Notes under the pieces: generated by a model
Databases searched by the model: none
What the model was told of the DNA's origin: nothing
The model's input: only the letters and a program-made list of their open reading frames with translations
NCBI GenBank assembly: GCA_021200315.1
Contig: JAJQGU010000044.1
Location: 1 to 64,000, forward strand
DNA length: 64,000 bases
Direction of reading: 5' to 3'
Source: Akkermansiaceae bacterium
GTDB taxonomy: Bacteria; Verrucomicrobiota; Verrucomicrobiia; Verrucomicrobiales; Akkermansiaceae
Made by a program: the position numbers and the translations under genes
In this document: one piece after another, positions 28,147 through 35,604 of the stretch
How positions within the stretch are numbered: the stretch's first letter is position 1
How the letters are laid out: each line of letters opens with the position of its first letter

Positions 28147-30036
28147 CTAACGTCTGGCATTCTTGGCCAGTCGCTTCTGCTCTTCAAGCGCGGCTCTCTG
28201 AGCTTCCATCATGCGCTCGAAGAAGCCTCCCCTCTTCTTTTTATTGACCTTCTTGAGCTCAGGCATGGGCATGCGCCTCATCAAGTAATTCTGGACGATC
28301 GAAATGAGATTCTGTACTGTCCAGTACAGGGCGAGTGCGCTCGGATAACTGTAGCAGAAGAGAAAGAACACCAATGGCATAAACATCATGATCTTCTGCT
28401 GGGTCGGATCGCCGGCCTTCGGCGTCATCAGCATCACCGCCACTTGGGTGGCGGCCATCACGATGGGCAGTACATTGATGGGAATACCGAAAAGCTCTCC
28501 CACGGTGTCCGTCTGCGAAAGATCGTGCATCCATAAAATGAAACCCTCGCCGCGAAATTCTGCGGTTGTTTGCAGCATATAGAAGAAGGCGAAAAAGATA
28601 GGCAATTGGATGAGCATGGGCAGACAGCCGCTGGCAGGGTTGATGCCATACTGCTGGTAGAGCTTCATCATCTCCATGTTGATCTTTTGCCTGTCATCGC
28701 CATATTTTTCCTTCAGCTCCTGCATTTTGGGCTGCAAGAGAGACATGCGGCGCATCGACATCATCGATTTGCGGTGCAACGGCCAAATAAGCCCCCGAAT
28801 GACGAAGGTCATGCCGATGATGGCCCATCCCCAGTTTCCAAACCAACCGTAGAAAAGGTTGATGAGCCAGTTCATCGGTACGCTGATGAAGCTCAGCCAG
28901 CCGTAGTCCATGACAAAATCGAGGCGGTTCGGCATTTTCGCAAGCATCTGGTACAGCTTCGGCCCCATGTAGAGATCATAACTGAACTGCTGCACGCCGC
29001 CCTTCGTCTGTTCGCCGCTGCCGGCCACCGTAAAGGAGGGGATGCCCACGGCGGCGGAAACTCCGGACGTGCTGCGGTCTTCATGCCGGAGAGAATAACT
29101 GCTCTCGGGCTGCGCGTAGAGCTCATGCGAACGCGCATTCTTCGAGGGAATTACCAACGTAGCGTAATATTGATTCATTACGCCGCCCCAAATGAGACTC
29201 TTGTAGTCCGTCTTGTAAATGCGCGCCTTGTCCGAACCGAACCAAGGCTTGAAGGATCCGCTGTTCTCCTTGATGAAATCGCCGTCGTCCTGCGATACGT
29301 AGTAGGTATAGGTTTCCCATTCGGACTTGGAGATCGGATAGCCGCCGCCGGCAAAGAGCCCCCAGTTGGCGTATGTGAGATTCTTTCGTGTGTTGTTCTG
29401 GATGGTGACACGCAGGGAGAGCATGTAGCGATGAGCTTCCTGGTCTTCGTTCTCCACGGGCTTCAGCATATACTCCTTGCAGATGATGAGACTCTTATCG
29501 GGAGTGACGCCGGTGAGCTCCACCATGTCCTTACTCTGCGCAGTGACCTTGTAGAGAGTAGTGTCGCGGATGGGCGGAGAGCTTTCCCCCAGATTGTACA
29601 TGAGCGTGCCGATGCCGCAGGGAGATGCCTCGTTGAGGCGCACATCGTGATTTCTGAGCGCCTCTTTCGTGCTGTCGATGGCCACTCCGTCCATTTCGGC
29701 ATACAGCACGCTGCCGCCTACGTCGCCGAACGCAAACGTGGCCACTTTTTTGCCTGTCGCATCAAAAGTACTGAGACGAGCCACTTCACGCGGACGGGCG
29801 GGAACATTTGCCGCAGTCCCGTGGGTTTCGGACTCGGGCTTGGGAGAGAACCCGGCGGAATCAACCTCTCTTCCCCCCTTCGCCGCATCGGCGGCCGCCG
29901 GAGAGCCGGCAGACGAGGCCGCCCTCTCCGGATCCGCGCTGCGGCCGGTATTTTCCTTCCCTTGATTGCCAAGGTAAAGCTGCACACCGAGCAGCGCGCA
30001 GCAGATGATGACGATGAACCAAGATTTTTTATCCAT
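28147..30036 (-). CDS. yidC: membrane protein insertase YidC
   Basis: Oxa1/YidC insertase of the inner membrane, acting alone or with SecYEG. From the ATG at 30036 it has 629 residues: a first membrane helix (about 4-21), a Ser/Ala/Gly-rich linker, a large periplasmic beta domain, then the conserved core with WPLHRKSMMSMRRM, GINPASGCLPMLIQLPIF and YWTVQNLISIVQNYL. The tail is basic. The reading frame extends upstream into yidD, but MDKKSWFIVII is the natural start. Gene order rpmH-rnpA-yidD-yidC is conserved in bacteria. Confidence 0.95.
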   Translation of the reverse strand: MDKKSWFIVIICCALLGVQLYLGNQGKENTGRSADPERAASSAGSPAAADAAKGGREVDSAGFSPKPESETHGTAANVPARPREVARLSTFDATGKKVATFAFGDVGGSVLYAEMDGVAIDSTKEALRNHDVRLNEASPCGIGTLMYNLGESSPPIRDTTLYKVTAQSKDMVELTGVTPDKSLIICKEYMLKPVENEDQEAHRYMLSLRVTIQNNTRKNLTYANWGLFAGGGYPISKSEWETYTYYVSQDDGDFIKENSGSFKPWFGSDKARIYKTDYKSLIWGGVMNQYYATLVIPSKNARSHELYAQPESSYSLRHEDRSTSGVSAAVGIPSFTVAGSGEQTKGGVQQFSYDLYMGPKLYQMLAKMPNRLDFVMDYGWLSFISVPMNWLINLFYGWFGNWGWAIIGMTFVIRGLIWPLHRKSMMSMRRMSLLQPKMQELKEKYGDDRQKINMEMMKLYQQYGINPASGCLPMLIQLPIFFAFFYMLQTTAEFRGEGFILWMHDLSQTDTVGELFGIPINVLPIVMAATQVAVMLMTPKAGDPTQQKIMMFMPLVFFLFCYSYPSALALYWTVQNLISIVQNYLMRRMPMPELKKVNKKKRGGFFERMMEAQRAALEEQKRLAKNARR

Positions 30037-30049
30037 AATAAAAAAGGAT

Positions 30050-30289
30050 TTACTGTTTGCGGGGAGGGACGGGATCATGGCCGCACTTGCCCCACGGGTT
30101 GCAACGCAGAACACGCAGCACGCCCAAGAGAGTGCCCTTCCACGCGCCATGAACCTCAAGAGCCTCCATAAAGTACTGAGAACATGACGGCGTAAAGCGG
30201 CAGCCACTGTGCGACCCCGCCAAGATGTGAAGAGGCGCACTCAGGATAAGTTGGTAAAAGCGGATGCAAAACTTGAGCAGAGCTTTCAT
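30050..30289 (-). CDS. yidD: membrane protein insertion efficiency factor YidD
   Basis: Small peripheral membrane protein of 79 residues that assists YidC. The signature [16 protein letters not shown] and the cysteine segment [15 protein letters not shown] are present. Its ATG at 30289 overlaps the rnpA stop as ATGA and it ends 13 bases before yidC. The longer frame upstream is within rnpA. Confidence 0.93.
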   Translation of the reverse strand: MKALLKFCIRFYQLILSAPLHILAGSHSGCRFTPSCSQYFMEALEVHGAWKGTLLGVLRVLRCNPWGKCGHDPVPPRKQ

Positions 30290-30642
30290 GTCAGAGGCAA
30301 AGCTGCTCGAAGGCGCCTGAGCGTTTTGATGAAATCTTTTTCCAAAGACGCAAAAGAAGCATCCTTCGCCCGCCAGCGGAGAATGACTGCGAACCGGACG
30401 CCCAACGCCCAAGGATCACCATGCCGCCGAAGCAATTCACGGACGCGCCGGCGCAGGAGGTTGCGCACGACCGCGCACCCTATCTTTTTCGTGCAGATGA
30501 CGCCGAAAGAAGAAGGAGCGCAAACCTCGGAGAGGCGAACGGCACTCAGGACGAGACAGCGTCCAGCCACCGATGTTCCCGCCTCGCGGACATGCGCGAA
30601 CTCAAAAGCACGCGTCATACTTTGTCGACGGGTCAATTGCAT
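30286..30642 (-). CDS. rnpA: ribonuclease P protein component
   Basis: Protein subunit of RNase P, which matures tRNA 5' ends. From the ATG at 30642 it has 118 residues, the normal size. The RNR motif region [19 protein letters not shown] and the C-terminal AVILRWRAK segment are recognisable. The reading frame is open for another 48 codons upstream but that part overlaps rpmH and is not coding. The gap to rpmH is 64 bases. Confidence 0.92.
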   Translation of the reverse strand: MQLTRRQSMTRAFEFAHVREAGTSVAGRCLVLSAVRLSEVCAPSSFGVICTKKIGCAVVRNLLRRRVRELLRRHGDPWALGVRFAVILRWRAKDASFASLEKDFIKTLRRLRAALPLT

Positions 30643-30706
30643 CGCACAAGCACTCCAATGGAAAAGAAGAGGCACCTTGGAGCCTCCCGCAAGGACGCCG
30701 ACAGAC

Positions 30707-30892
30707 TTAACGCCCGTGCTGGATGGTGTGGCGCTTATAATGAATCTCAGCACCCTTGGGCAGAAGACGCTTCCGACCTTTAGCACGACGGCGGCTCAGA
30801 ATGGCGCGGCCGTTTTTCGTGGCCATGCGGGCACGGAATCCAAACTGGCGCTTGCGGCAGCGCTTGGAAGGCTGATAAGTTCTCTTGCTCAT
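30707..30892 (-). CDS. rpmH: 50S ribosomal protein L34 with a C-terminal extension
   Basis: Ribosomal protein of 61 residues from the ATG at 30892. Residues 1-44 are canonical ([37 protein letters not shown]). Most L34 proteins end there; this one continues with about 17 further basic residues ([17 protein letters not shown]). It is the first gene of the rpmH-rnpA-yidD-yidC group. Confidence 0.96.
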   Translation of the reverse strand: MSKRTYQPSKRCRKRQFGFRARMATKNGRAILSRRRAKGRKRLLPKGAEIHYKRHTIQHGR

Positions 30893-30925
30893 AATGAAAA
30901 ACTTGTTAGTGAAGTAACACAGGCC

Positions 30926-30985
30926 GTAGAGGACTTCTCTACACAACCGGGAGAGAGATCATATACTTTTTTGATGTACTGTCAA
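30926..30985 (-). promoter_or_regulatory. predicted rpmH promoter and leader hairpin
   Basis: On the minus strand TTGACA (30980-30985) and TATGAT (30958-30963) are 16 bases apart, the strongest promoter match in the window. The leader of about 60 bases contains a small hairpin, GTAGAG/CTCTAC at 30926-30942. Confidence 0.7.
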
Positions 30986-31041
30986 GCCGACATCTGAGTT
31001 TTTTCACACGACGGGAGCAAATCGACTCGGAGCGGCAGGCT

Positions 31042-32361
31042 TCACGCGTCATGCACCATGAACTTCAGCTCAGCTTCGGACGTCACTTCGCCGTTGACGA
31101 GACAGCGTCCCGTTGCCTGCCCGATCGAGCCGCGCATTTTCACAAGCTCGGTTTCAATGATGAGGACATCGCCCGGAACCACGGGACGGCGGAATTTCAC
31201 TTTGTCGGCGCTCATGAAATAGCCGATTTTGCCTTGATTGCCAGGAATACGCAGCATGAGAATGGAGGCCACCTGCGCCATGGCTTCCACTTGCAGCACT
31301 CCGGGCATCACGGGACGCCCCGGGAAGTGGCCCTGGAAGAAAAGCTCATTCATCGTCAGATTCTTTTGCCCGATACATTTCGTCTCCCCTTCCACGCTGA
31401 GAATGCGATCCACCATCAGGAACGGATAGCGGTGAGGCAACAGCTTCATGACTTCGCGCGTGTCGAGAATGGATTCGCCATCCGGAATTGAAGCGGGTTC
31501 CTGAGGCTTCAGAGAGAGCATGCTCCGGTACTCCTTCTTCAGCCTGGCGGCAAAGGTTGTGTTGGGGCCGTGGCCAGGCATCACGGCGATCACGTGGCCG
31601 AGAATACGGCGGCCGTTGAGAATGAGATCCCCCACCAGATCCATGGCCTTGTGGCGGGCAAATTCGTTCGGAAAGCGCAAAGGCTCCTTGCTGAGCACTT
31701 CCTCCCCTCGGATAACCACGGCGTTCTCCAGACTGCCTCCCTGGATCAATCCCTTCTCCAGCAAGGGTTTTATTTCTTCGTAAAAGCAAAAGGTGCGGGC
31801 GGGGGCAAATTCCTTTTCGTAGAGGGCGGGTGTCACCGCGGAATCAAAATACTGCGTGATGCGGCCTCCCGCTCCCACGCACGTGACAGAGACGCGGTAC
31901 TCTTTTGACGGAAGCACCAAGAGGATGGAGCCACGGCTTGTTTCAATGCTGATAGGCTCGCGGATCTGCCACACACGGCCGGGGGCGTCCTGCCCGGCAA
32001 TCCCGGCGGCCCTGATTAATTCCACGTAAGGAGCCGCCGAACCATCGCCTATCGGAGGCTCGTTCGCGTCCATCTCAATCAAGGCATTGTCGATCCCCAT
32101 GCCGGTGAGCGCCGAGAGCACATGCTCAACCGTATGCACTTTCACCGAACCTTCCGCCAAAGTCGTAGCGCGCTCCACGGTCTGCACCTTGTCGACATCG
32201 GCGTCGATAAACGGCTGGTCGGGCAAATCGACGCGTCTGAATTTCAAGCCGTAGTCTACAGGTGCGGGCTTGAGCGTCAACGTGACGGGAGCGCCTGTAT
32301 GGAGAGAAGTGCCCTTCAGGGTGGCATTTTTAGCCAAGGTGCATTGTTGCGGGACGGCCAT
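31042..32361 (-). CDS. lpxC/fabZ: LpxC-FabZ fusion: UDP-acyl-GlcNAc deacetylase / beta-hydroxyacyl-ACP dehydratase
   Basis: Bifunctional 439-residue enzyme. Residues 1 to about 290 are LpxC, the zinc deacetylase committing UDP-GlcNAc to lipid A: HTVEHVLSAL, ARTFCFYEEI, HKAMDLVGDL and PGHGPNT. Residues from about 300 are FabZ: LPHRYPFLMVDRI, GHFPGRPVMPGVLQVEAMAQ. Such fusions are known in Bacteroidetes and in the PVC group. Both enzymes draw on 3-hydroxyacyl-ACP, so the fusion joins lipid A and fatty-acid synthesis. The ATG at 32361 is preferred over upstream in-frame starts because it begins at the LpxC domain and matches the promoter. Confidence 0.96.
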   Translation of the reverse strand: MAVPQQCTLAKNATLKGTSLHTGAPVTLTLKPAPVDYGLKFRRVDLPDQPFIDADVDKVQTVERATTLAEGSVKVHTVEHVLSALTGMGIDNALIEMDANEPPIGDGSAAPYVELIRAAGIAGQDAPGRVWQIREPISIETSRGSILLVLPSKEYRVSVTCVGAGGRITQYFDSAVTPALYEKEFAPARTFCFYEEIKPLLEKGLIQGGSLENAVVIRGEEVLSKEPLRFPNEFARHKAMDLVGDLILNGRRILGHVIAVMPGHGPNTTFAARLKKEYRSMLSLKPQEPASIPDGESILDTREVMKLLPHRYPFLMVDRILSVEGETKCIGQKNLTMNELFFQGHFPGRPVMPGVLQVEAMAQVASILMLRIPGNQGKIGYFMSADKVKFRRPVVPGDVLIIETELVKMRGSIGQATGRCLVNGEVTSEAELKFMVHDA

Positions 32362-32371
32362 AACGGATGAT

Positions 32372-32400
32372 ATATTATCGAAAAAAAACAAACTTGTAAA
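32372..32400 (-). promoter_or_regulatory. predicted lpxC-fabZ promoter
   Basis: TTTACA (32395-32400) and TAATAT (32372-32377) with a 17-base spacer on the minus strand. The -10 box ends 10 bases before the ATG, again a nearly leaderless layout. Confidence 0.55.
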
Positions 32401-32438
32401 GCTCAAAGTCGCAGGCGGAGCCATTGCGTCAATAAACC

Positions 32439-32467
32439 TTGCCAGAGGAAGCGAATTCATGTATTCT
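32439..32467 (+). promoter_or_regulatory. predicted cdaA promoter
   Basis: TTGCCA (32439-32444) and TATTCT (32462-32467), spacer 17. The -10 box ends 7 bases before the ATG at 32475. It faces away from the lpxC-fabZ promoter. Confidence 0.55.
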
Positions 32468-32474
32468 CGGGCGC

Positions 32475-33305
32475 ATGTGGAGCTGGCTGGCTGAGCACGG
32501 AGAACAAATACGCATCGTCTTTGTGGCCGTCTGCGAGATCCTGATCTTGTGGATCGCCTTTTACCAAGCCTATCGGGCTTTTCACGCCACGAGAGGAGCC
32601 AACATTCTGCTGGGCTTGATTTCCTGCCTGATGGGCTTGACCATCCTGACTGTCCTGCTGCAGCTGACTGTACTCTCTTGGTTGTTGAAAAGCCTGTTTA
32701 CACCCGCTCTGCTGATTGCGCTGGTGGTGATCTTTCAGCCGGAGCTGCGAATGGCGCTGGCCAGAATGGGACGCCTGCGCGACGTGTCCGTATTCGGTTT
32801 CACCATTTGGGGCAAAACGGCTGAAAGTGATTTTGTGGAAAAACTTGCAGCAGGAGTCACGAATCTCTCCAACAAACGATATGGAGCGCTCATCGCGCTG
32901 AGGCGCTCCAACGAGCTCACCTCCATCATCGAAACGGGCACACTCATTGACGGAATCTTCACTCGAGAGCTGATCGGCACCATTTTTTTCCCAAAGACCC
33001 CCCTGCATGACGGAGGAGTCATCTTGGATCACGAACGCATCGTGGCGGCCGCCTGCGTCTTCCCCGTCTCGGCCAAAGAGATGAAAGACCGCTCCATTGG
33101 CCTGCGCCACCGGGCAGCAGTAGGGCTCAGCGAAGAATCCGACGCCGTAGTGATCGTCATCTCGGAGGAAACCGGTGCAGTTTCCCTCTCGTTTGGCGGA
33201 CGTCTCGAACGCAATGTCGATATCAATTACTTGAAAACGCGATTGAAAGAACTCCTGTATGAGCACACCCTCCCTCAAAAAACTCAAGATGTTGCTCAGC
33301 CGTAA
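32475..33305 (+). CDS. cdaA: diadenylate cyclase CdaA
   Basis: Membrane-bound cyclase making c-di-AMP from two ATP. From the ATG at 32475 it has 276 residues. Three membrane segments fill about residues 10-85, followed by the DAC domain with PLHDGGVIL (the usual DGA is DGG) and the RHR motif in GLRHRAAVGLSEESDAVV. A longer start inside the promoter is unlikely. Its 3' end overlaps a small ORF that resembles the membrane anchor of CdaR, the usual partner of CdaA. Confidence 0.93.
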   Translation: MWSWLAEHGEQIRIVFVAVCEILILWIAFYQAYRAFHATRGANILLGLISCLMGLTILTVLLQLTVLSWLLKSLFTPALLIALVVIFQPELRMALARMGRLRDVSVFGFTIWGKTAESDFVEKLAAGVTNLSNKRYGALIALRRSNELTSIIETGTLIDGIFTRELIGTIFFPKTPLHDGGVILDHERIVAAACVFPVSAKEMKDRSIGLRHRAAVGLSEESDAVVIVISEETGAVSLSFGGRLERNVDINYLKTRLKELLYEHTLPQKTQDVAQP

Positions 33306-33384
33306 CTGGCTGCCCAAATTCATCTGTCTAGTGTTGGCCATCATCGTCTGGTGCGCCATTAAATACATATACACAGCACGCTGA
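33259..33384 (+). CDS. 41-residue membrane protein resembling a CdaR (YbbR) anchor without YbbR domains
   Basis: Short ORF that starts within cdaA in another frame (47-base overlap) and ends with TGA at 33384. The product has a basic N terminus (STPSLKKLKMLLSRN) and one membrane helix (WLPKFICLVLAIIVWCAIKY). CdaR proteins, encoded right after cdaA in many bacteria, begin with just such a basic-then-W-helix anchor, followed by YbbR repeats that are absent here. An internal ATG at 33289 would give 31 residues. Synteny and topology support it as real, but the overlap and small size leave doubt. Confidence 0.55.
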   Translation: MSTPSLKKLKMLLSRNWLPKFICLVLAIIVWCAIKYIYTAR

Positions 33385-33409
33385 GATCTGACAGCTGTTG
33401 ACATCGCAC

Positions 33410-34042
33410 ATGAATTTCTTCATTACAGGAACCGACACAGAGATAGGGAAAACTTATGTCACTGAGCTGTTGCTGAGAGATTTGCGTAAGCGAGGAATTG
33501 CGGCTGCTGGCTACAAACCCATCGCCTGCGGCGACCGACAGGACGCCCGCCGCCTGCGCGCCGCCTGCGCCCCCTCTCTAAGCCTCGACGAAATCAATCC
33601 GCTGTATCTCCGTACACCGACAGCCCCATGCGTGGCGGCGGCGATCGAGCGGCAGTCCATCGATCTCTCCATGCTCGCAGCGGGTTATGAATACTTGGCC
33701 GCCCGTCACGAGCAAGTGCTTGTGGAAGGCGTCGGCGGGTGGGAAGTGCCTCTGTGCCCCGGCAAGACCGTGGCGGATCTCGCCCGAATGCTTGATCTCC
33801 CAGTCCTCCTCGTGGTGGGCAACCGACTGGGTGCGGTGAATCACGCCCTTCTCACGGTCAAATCCATCGCCTCCTCCGGTCTCGCCTGCCGGGGGATTAT
33901 CCTCAATCACTCCGGAGACGAATGGGATACGGCAGCCCTCACCAACAAAGGGCTCATCGAAGAATTTTCAAAGCTTCCCGTCCTCGCGGAACTCATCCAC
34001 GGCCAAGATGAAATCGACAGCCAAGCCATTCTTGGCGCGTGA
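33410..34042 (+). CDS. bioD: dethiobiotin synthetase
   Basis: ATP-dependent ligase that closes the ureido ring of dethiobiotin, next to last in biotin synthesis. It has 210 residues. The P loop is GTDTEIGKTYV at the N terminus, with GYKPIACG and VEGVGGWEVPL downstream. No other bio gene lies nearby. The ATG at 33410 starts the family domain directly; an upstream start four codons earlier has no support. Confidence 0.93.
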   Translation: MNFFITGTDTEIGKTYVTELLLRDLRKRGIAAAGYKPIACGDRQDARRLRAACAPSLSLDEINPLYLRTPTAPCVAAAIERQSIDLSMLAAGYEYLAARHEQVLVEGVGGWEVPLCPGKTVADLARMLDLPVLLVVGNRLGAVNHALLTVKSIASSGLACRGIILNHSGDEWDTAALTNKGLIEEFSKLPVLAELIHGQDEIDSQAILGA

Positions 34043-34058
34043 GGAAGACATGCGCATC

Positions 34059-34079
34059 GAGGAGAAAGCGGCTCTCCTC
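34059..34079. other. hairpin between convergent bioD and recombinase genes
   Basis: Inverted repeat GAGGAGA (34059-34065) and TCTCCTC (34073-34079) with a 7-base loop, 16 bases after the bioD stop. No T-run follows on either strand, so terminator function is uncertain. Confidence 0.35.
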
Positions 34080-34095
34080 CATCCCGAAAAAACAC

Positions 34096-35139
34096 CTACC
34101 CCAGCAGCGTCCAGAATGGCAGGGTATCCTTCCCCCGCACGCCGCGCAAGTTAATGTAACGCGTACGCAGCAGAGAACTGTCCCGATGACCGAGTTGAAG
34201 CTGAAGGGAGGGCAGATCATGATAAGTCTTGGCATGATAGCTCGCAAAGGTATGACGCAAGACGTCTGGCACCCAGCGGCGGAATCCCGCCTCCCGCCGC
34301 AAGGCGCTCCATCGCTTCTCCCATTGAGGCGGACAAAGAAGGGTTCTTTTCCCGCTTCTGGACGAAATGAGCCGCCACTGCCTCCGCAACATGCGCTGCA
34401 GGGAGGGGCAAAGCGCCACTTGCCGACCGCCGCCCGTCTTGCTGTGGCAAGGAGCGAGCAAAAGCACATCCTCTTCCCAAGAAATATCCTCCCATCGCAG
34501 GCGTGCCACTTCTCCCGGCCGCACTCCGGCAAAAAGCATGAGGCCCAGCGCCGGCAAACAATCTCGGAAAGCGGGGCGTTTCGCCGTCTGAACCAAACGC
34601 CTGCATTCACGCAGAGTAAGAGGCAGAATCTCCTTTTCGCAGACACGGGGCATCTCAATGGTCGACACAGGATTCTGATTGCACCACCCCTGCTGTATCC
34701 CAAAGGCAAAGATGCTGTGTAGAACCGCCCTCCCCTTGCGGAAGCTGTGTGCGCTGTTTCCGAAGACTTCTTCCAGCGCACCTCGGCACTCCATCGTGCT
34801 GATTCCCCTCAACGGCCTGTCGGCCAATTCGGAAAAACGCAATAACCGCCCGATATAACTGCGCAAATCTCGGCGCGTCGTCGGTCTGCGTTCCGATCTG
34901 CGTTCGTAGCTCTTCCACGCTGCCTCTGCAAAAGACACTGTGCGCTCCTGATTTCGAACGGCAACGATGCCCTCCCTGATGACTCGGCGTACTTCACGCA
35001 CAAGGCCCTCCCTTCCCTGAAACGCTATTACCCGCAGTTCCGGCATCTCTTCCACGCATTCCACGATCAGACGGGCCGCATCCAGCTCCGTCAAAGGCAG
35101 CTCCCGCAGCAACATGTCTATGCTCTTATTCTTTCTCAT
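34096..35139 (-). CDS. solitary tyrosine recombinase, copy 1
   Basis: Phage-integrase-family site-specific recombinase of 347 residues. It has a SAM-like N-terminal DNA-binding region, then a catalytic domain with Arg207 (GVRPGEV), Lys234 (HSKTGG), Arg295 (DVLRHTFASYHAK), His318 (LGHRD) and nucleophile Tyr328 (LLRTRY). The usual first His of the HxxR box is Asp292. It has a close paralogue at 54839-55873 with the same key residues. No cargo, excisionase or attachment repeat is visible around it. It starts about 465 bases upstream of rpoD, pointing the other way. Target sites are unknown. Confidence 0.9.
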   Translation of the reverse strand: MRKNKSIDMLLRELPLTELDAARLIVECVEEMPELRVIAFQGREGLVREVRRVIREGIVAVRNQERTVSFAEAAWKSYERRSERRPTTRRDLRSYIGRLLRFSELADRPLRGISTMECRGALEEVFGNSAHSFRKGRAVLHSIFAFGIQQGWCNQNPVSTIEMPRVCEKEILPLTLRECRRLVQTAKRPAFRDCLPALGLMLFAGVRPGEVARLRWEDISWEEDVLLLAPCHSKTGGGRQVALCPSLQRMLRRQWRLISSRSGKRTLLCPPQWEKRWSALRREAGFRRWVPDVLRHTFASYHAKTYHDLPSLQLQLGHRDSSLLRTRYINLRGVRGKDTLPFWTLLG

Positions 35140-35186
35140 ACAGTCTTCGATAACATTCTTCCCCCCGTCGGAGCAACCCTTTTCTC

Positions 35187-35477
35187 TTACAACGATTTCC
35201 CCGTATAGAAGGCAGGCGCGCCCGGCGTCTGCGATAAACTGCCTGAATGGATTTCAGCGACAGCCGGTTTTCCGGCCCGCTCGATTGCTCTGAAGTGACA
35301 ATGCCCCAAGAAGTCTTCAAAAGCGCAGCTCCCCTCGCTCCAAAAGCACACCTTTTTAACATCAATGTAAACGAGAGGAAACAGGCTATTCGTGAACGGA
35401 TGTTCAGAACTCCATTTCCCCGTTCCTTTGACTCCAAACAACGAGCTGGAAATGTCGGGGCGTTCTGTTTTTGTCAT
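35187..35477 (-). CDS. possible small hypothetical protein
   Basis: A 96-codon frame with ATG at 35477, ending 47 bases before the recombinase gene. The product contains FGVKGTGKW, FPLVYIDVKKVCFWSEG and EDFLGHCHF, with no recognised domain and no signal peptide. Codon choice is not obviously wrong for coding, but no other evidence supports it. It might be a remnant. The remainder of 35140-35604 holds only the rpoD promoter. Confidence 0.25.
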   Translation of the reverse strand: MTKTERPDISSSLFGVKGTGKWSSEHPFTNSLFPLVYIDVKKVCFWSEGSCAFEDFLGHCHFRAIERAGKPAVAEIHSGSLSQTPGAPAFYTGKSL

Positions 35478-35502
35478 AACCAGTTTTTTCACGAAAAACC
35501 TC

Positions 35503-35530
35503 TTGACACGAGAAAGCGCCCGCATACAAT
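35503..35530 (+). promoter_or_regulatory. predicted rpoD promoter
   Basis: TTGACA (35503-35508) and TACAAT (35525-35530) with a 16-base spacer. The leader to the ATG at 35605 is about 67 bases. A second TTGACA at 35556-35561 has no good -10 partner. Confidence 0.6.
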
Positions 35531-35604
35531 ATGCGGCGCTTTGTCAGCTTCGCGCTTGACAAGAATGTTAAGGGGTGGATTCTGCCCTTAATCCTCGTAT
35601 CACC

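Noticed and set aside
35393-35406. Palindrome TGAAC-GGAT-GTTCA resembling a LexA box
   Set aside because: It fits the Firmicutes GAAC-N4-GTTC pattern, whereas the motif I recall for Verrucomicrobia is TGTTC-N4-GAACA. It lies far from the recombinase start and a single short palindrome can occur by chance.
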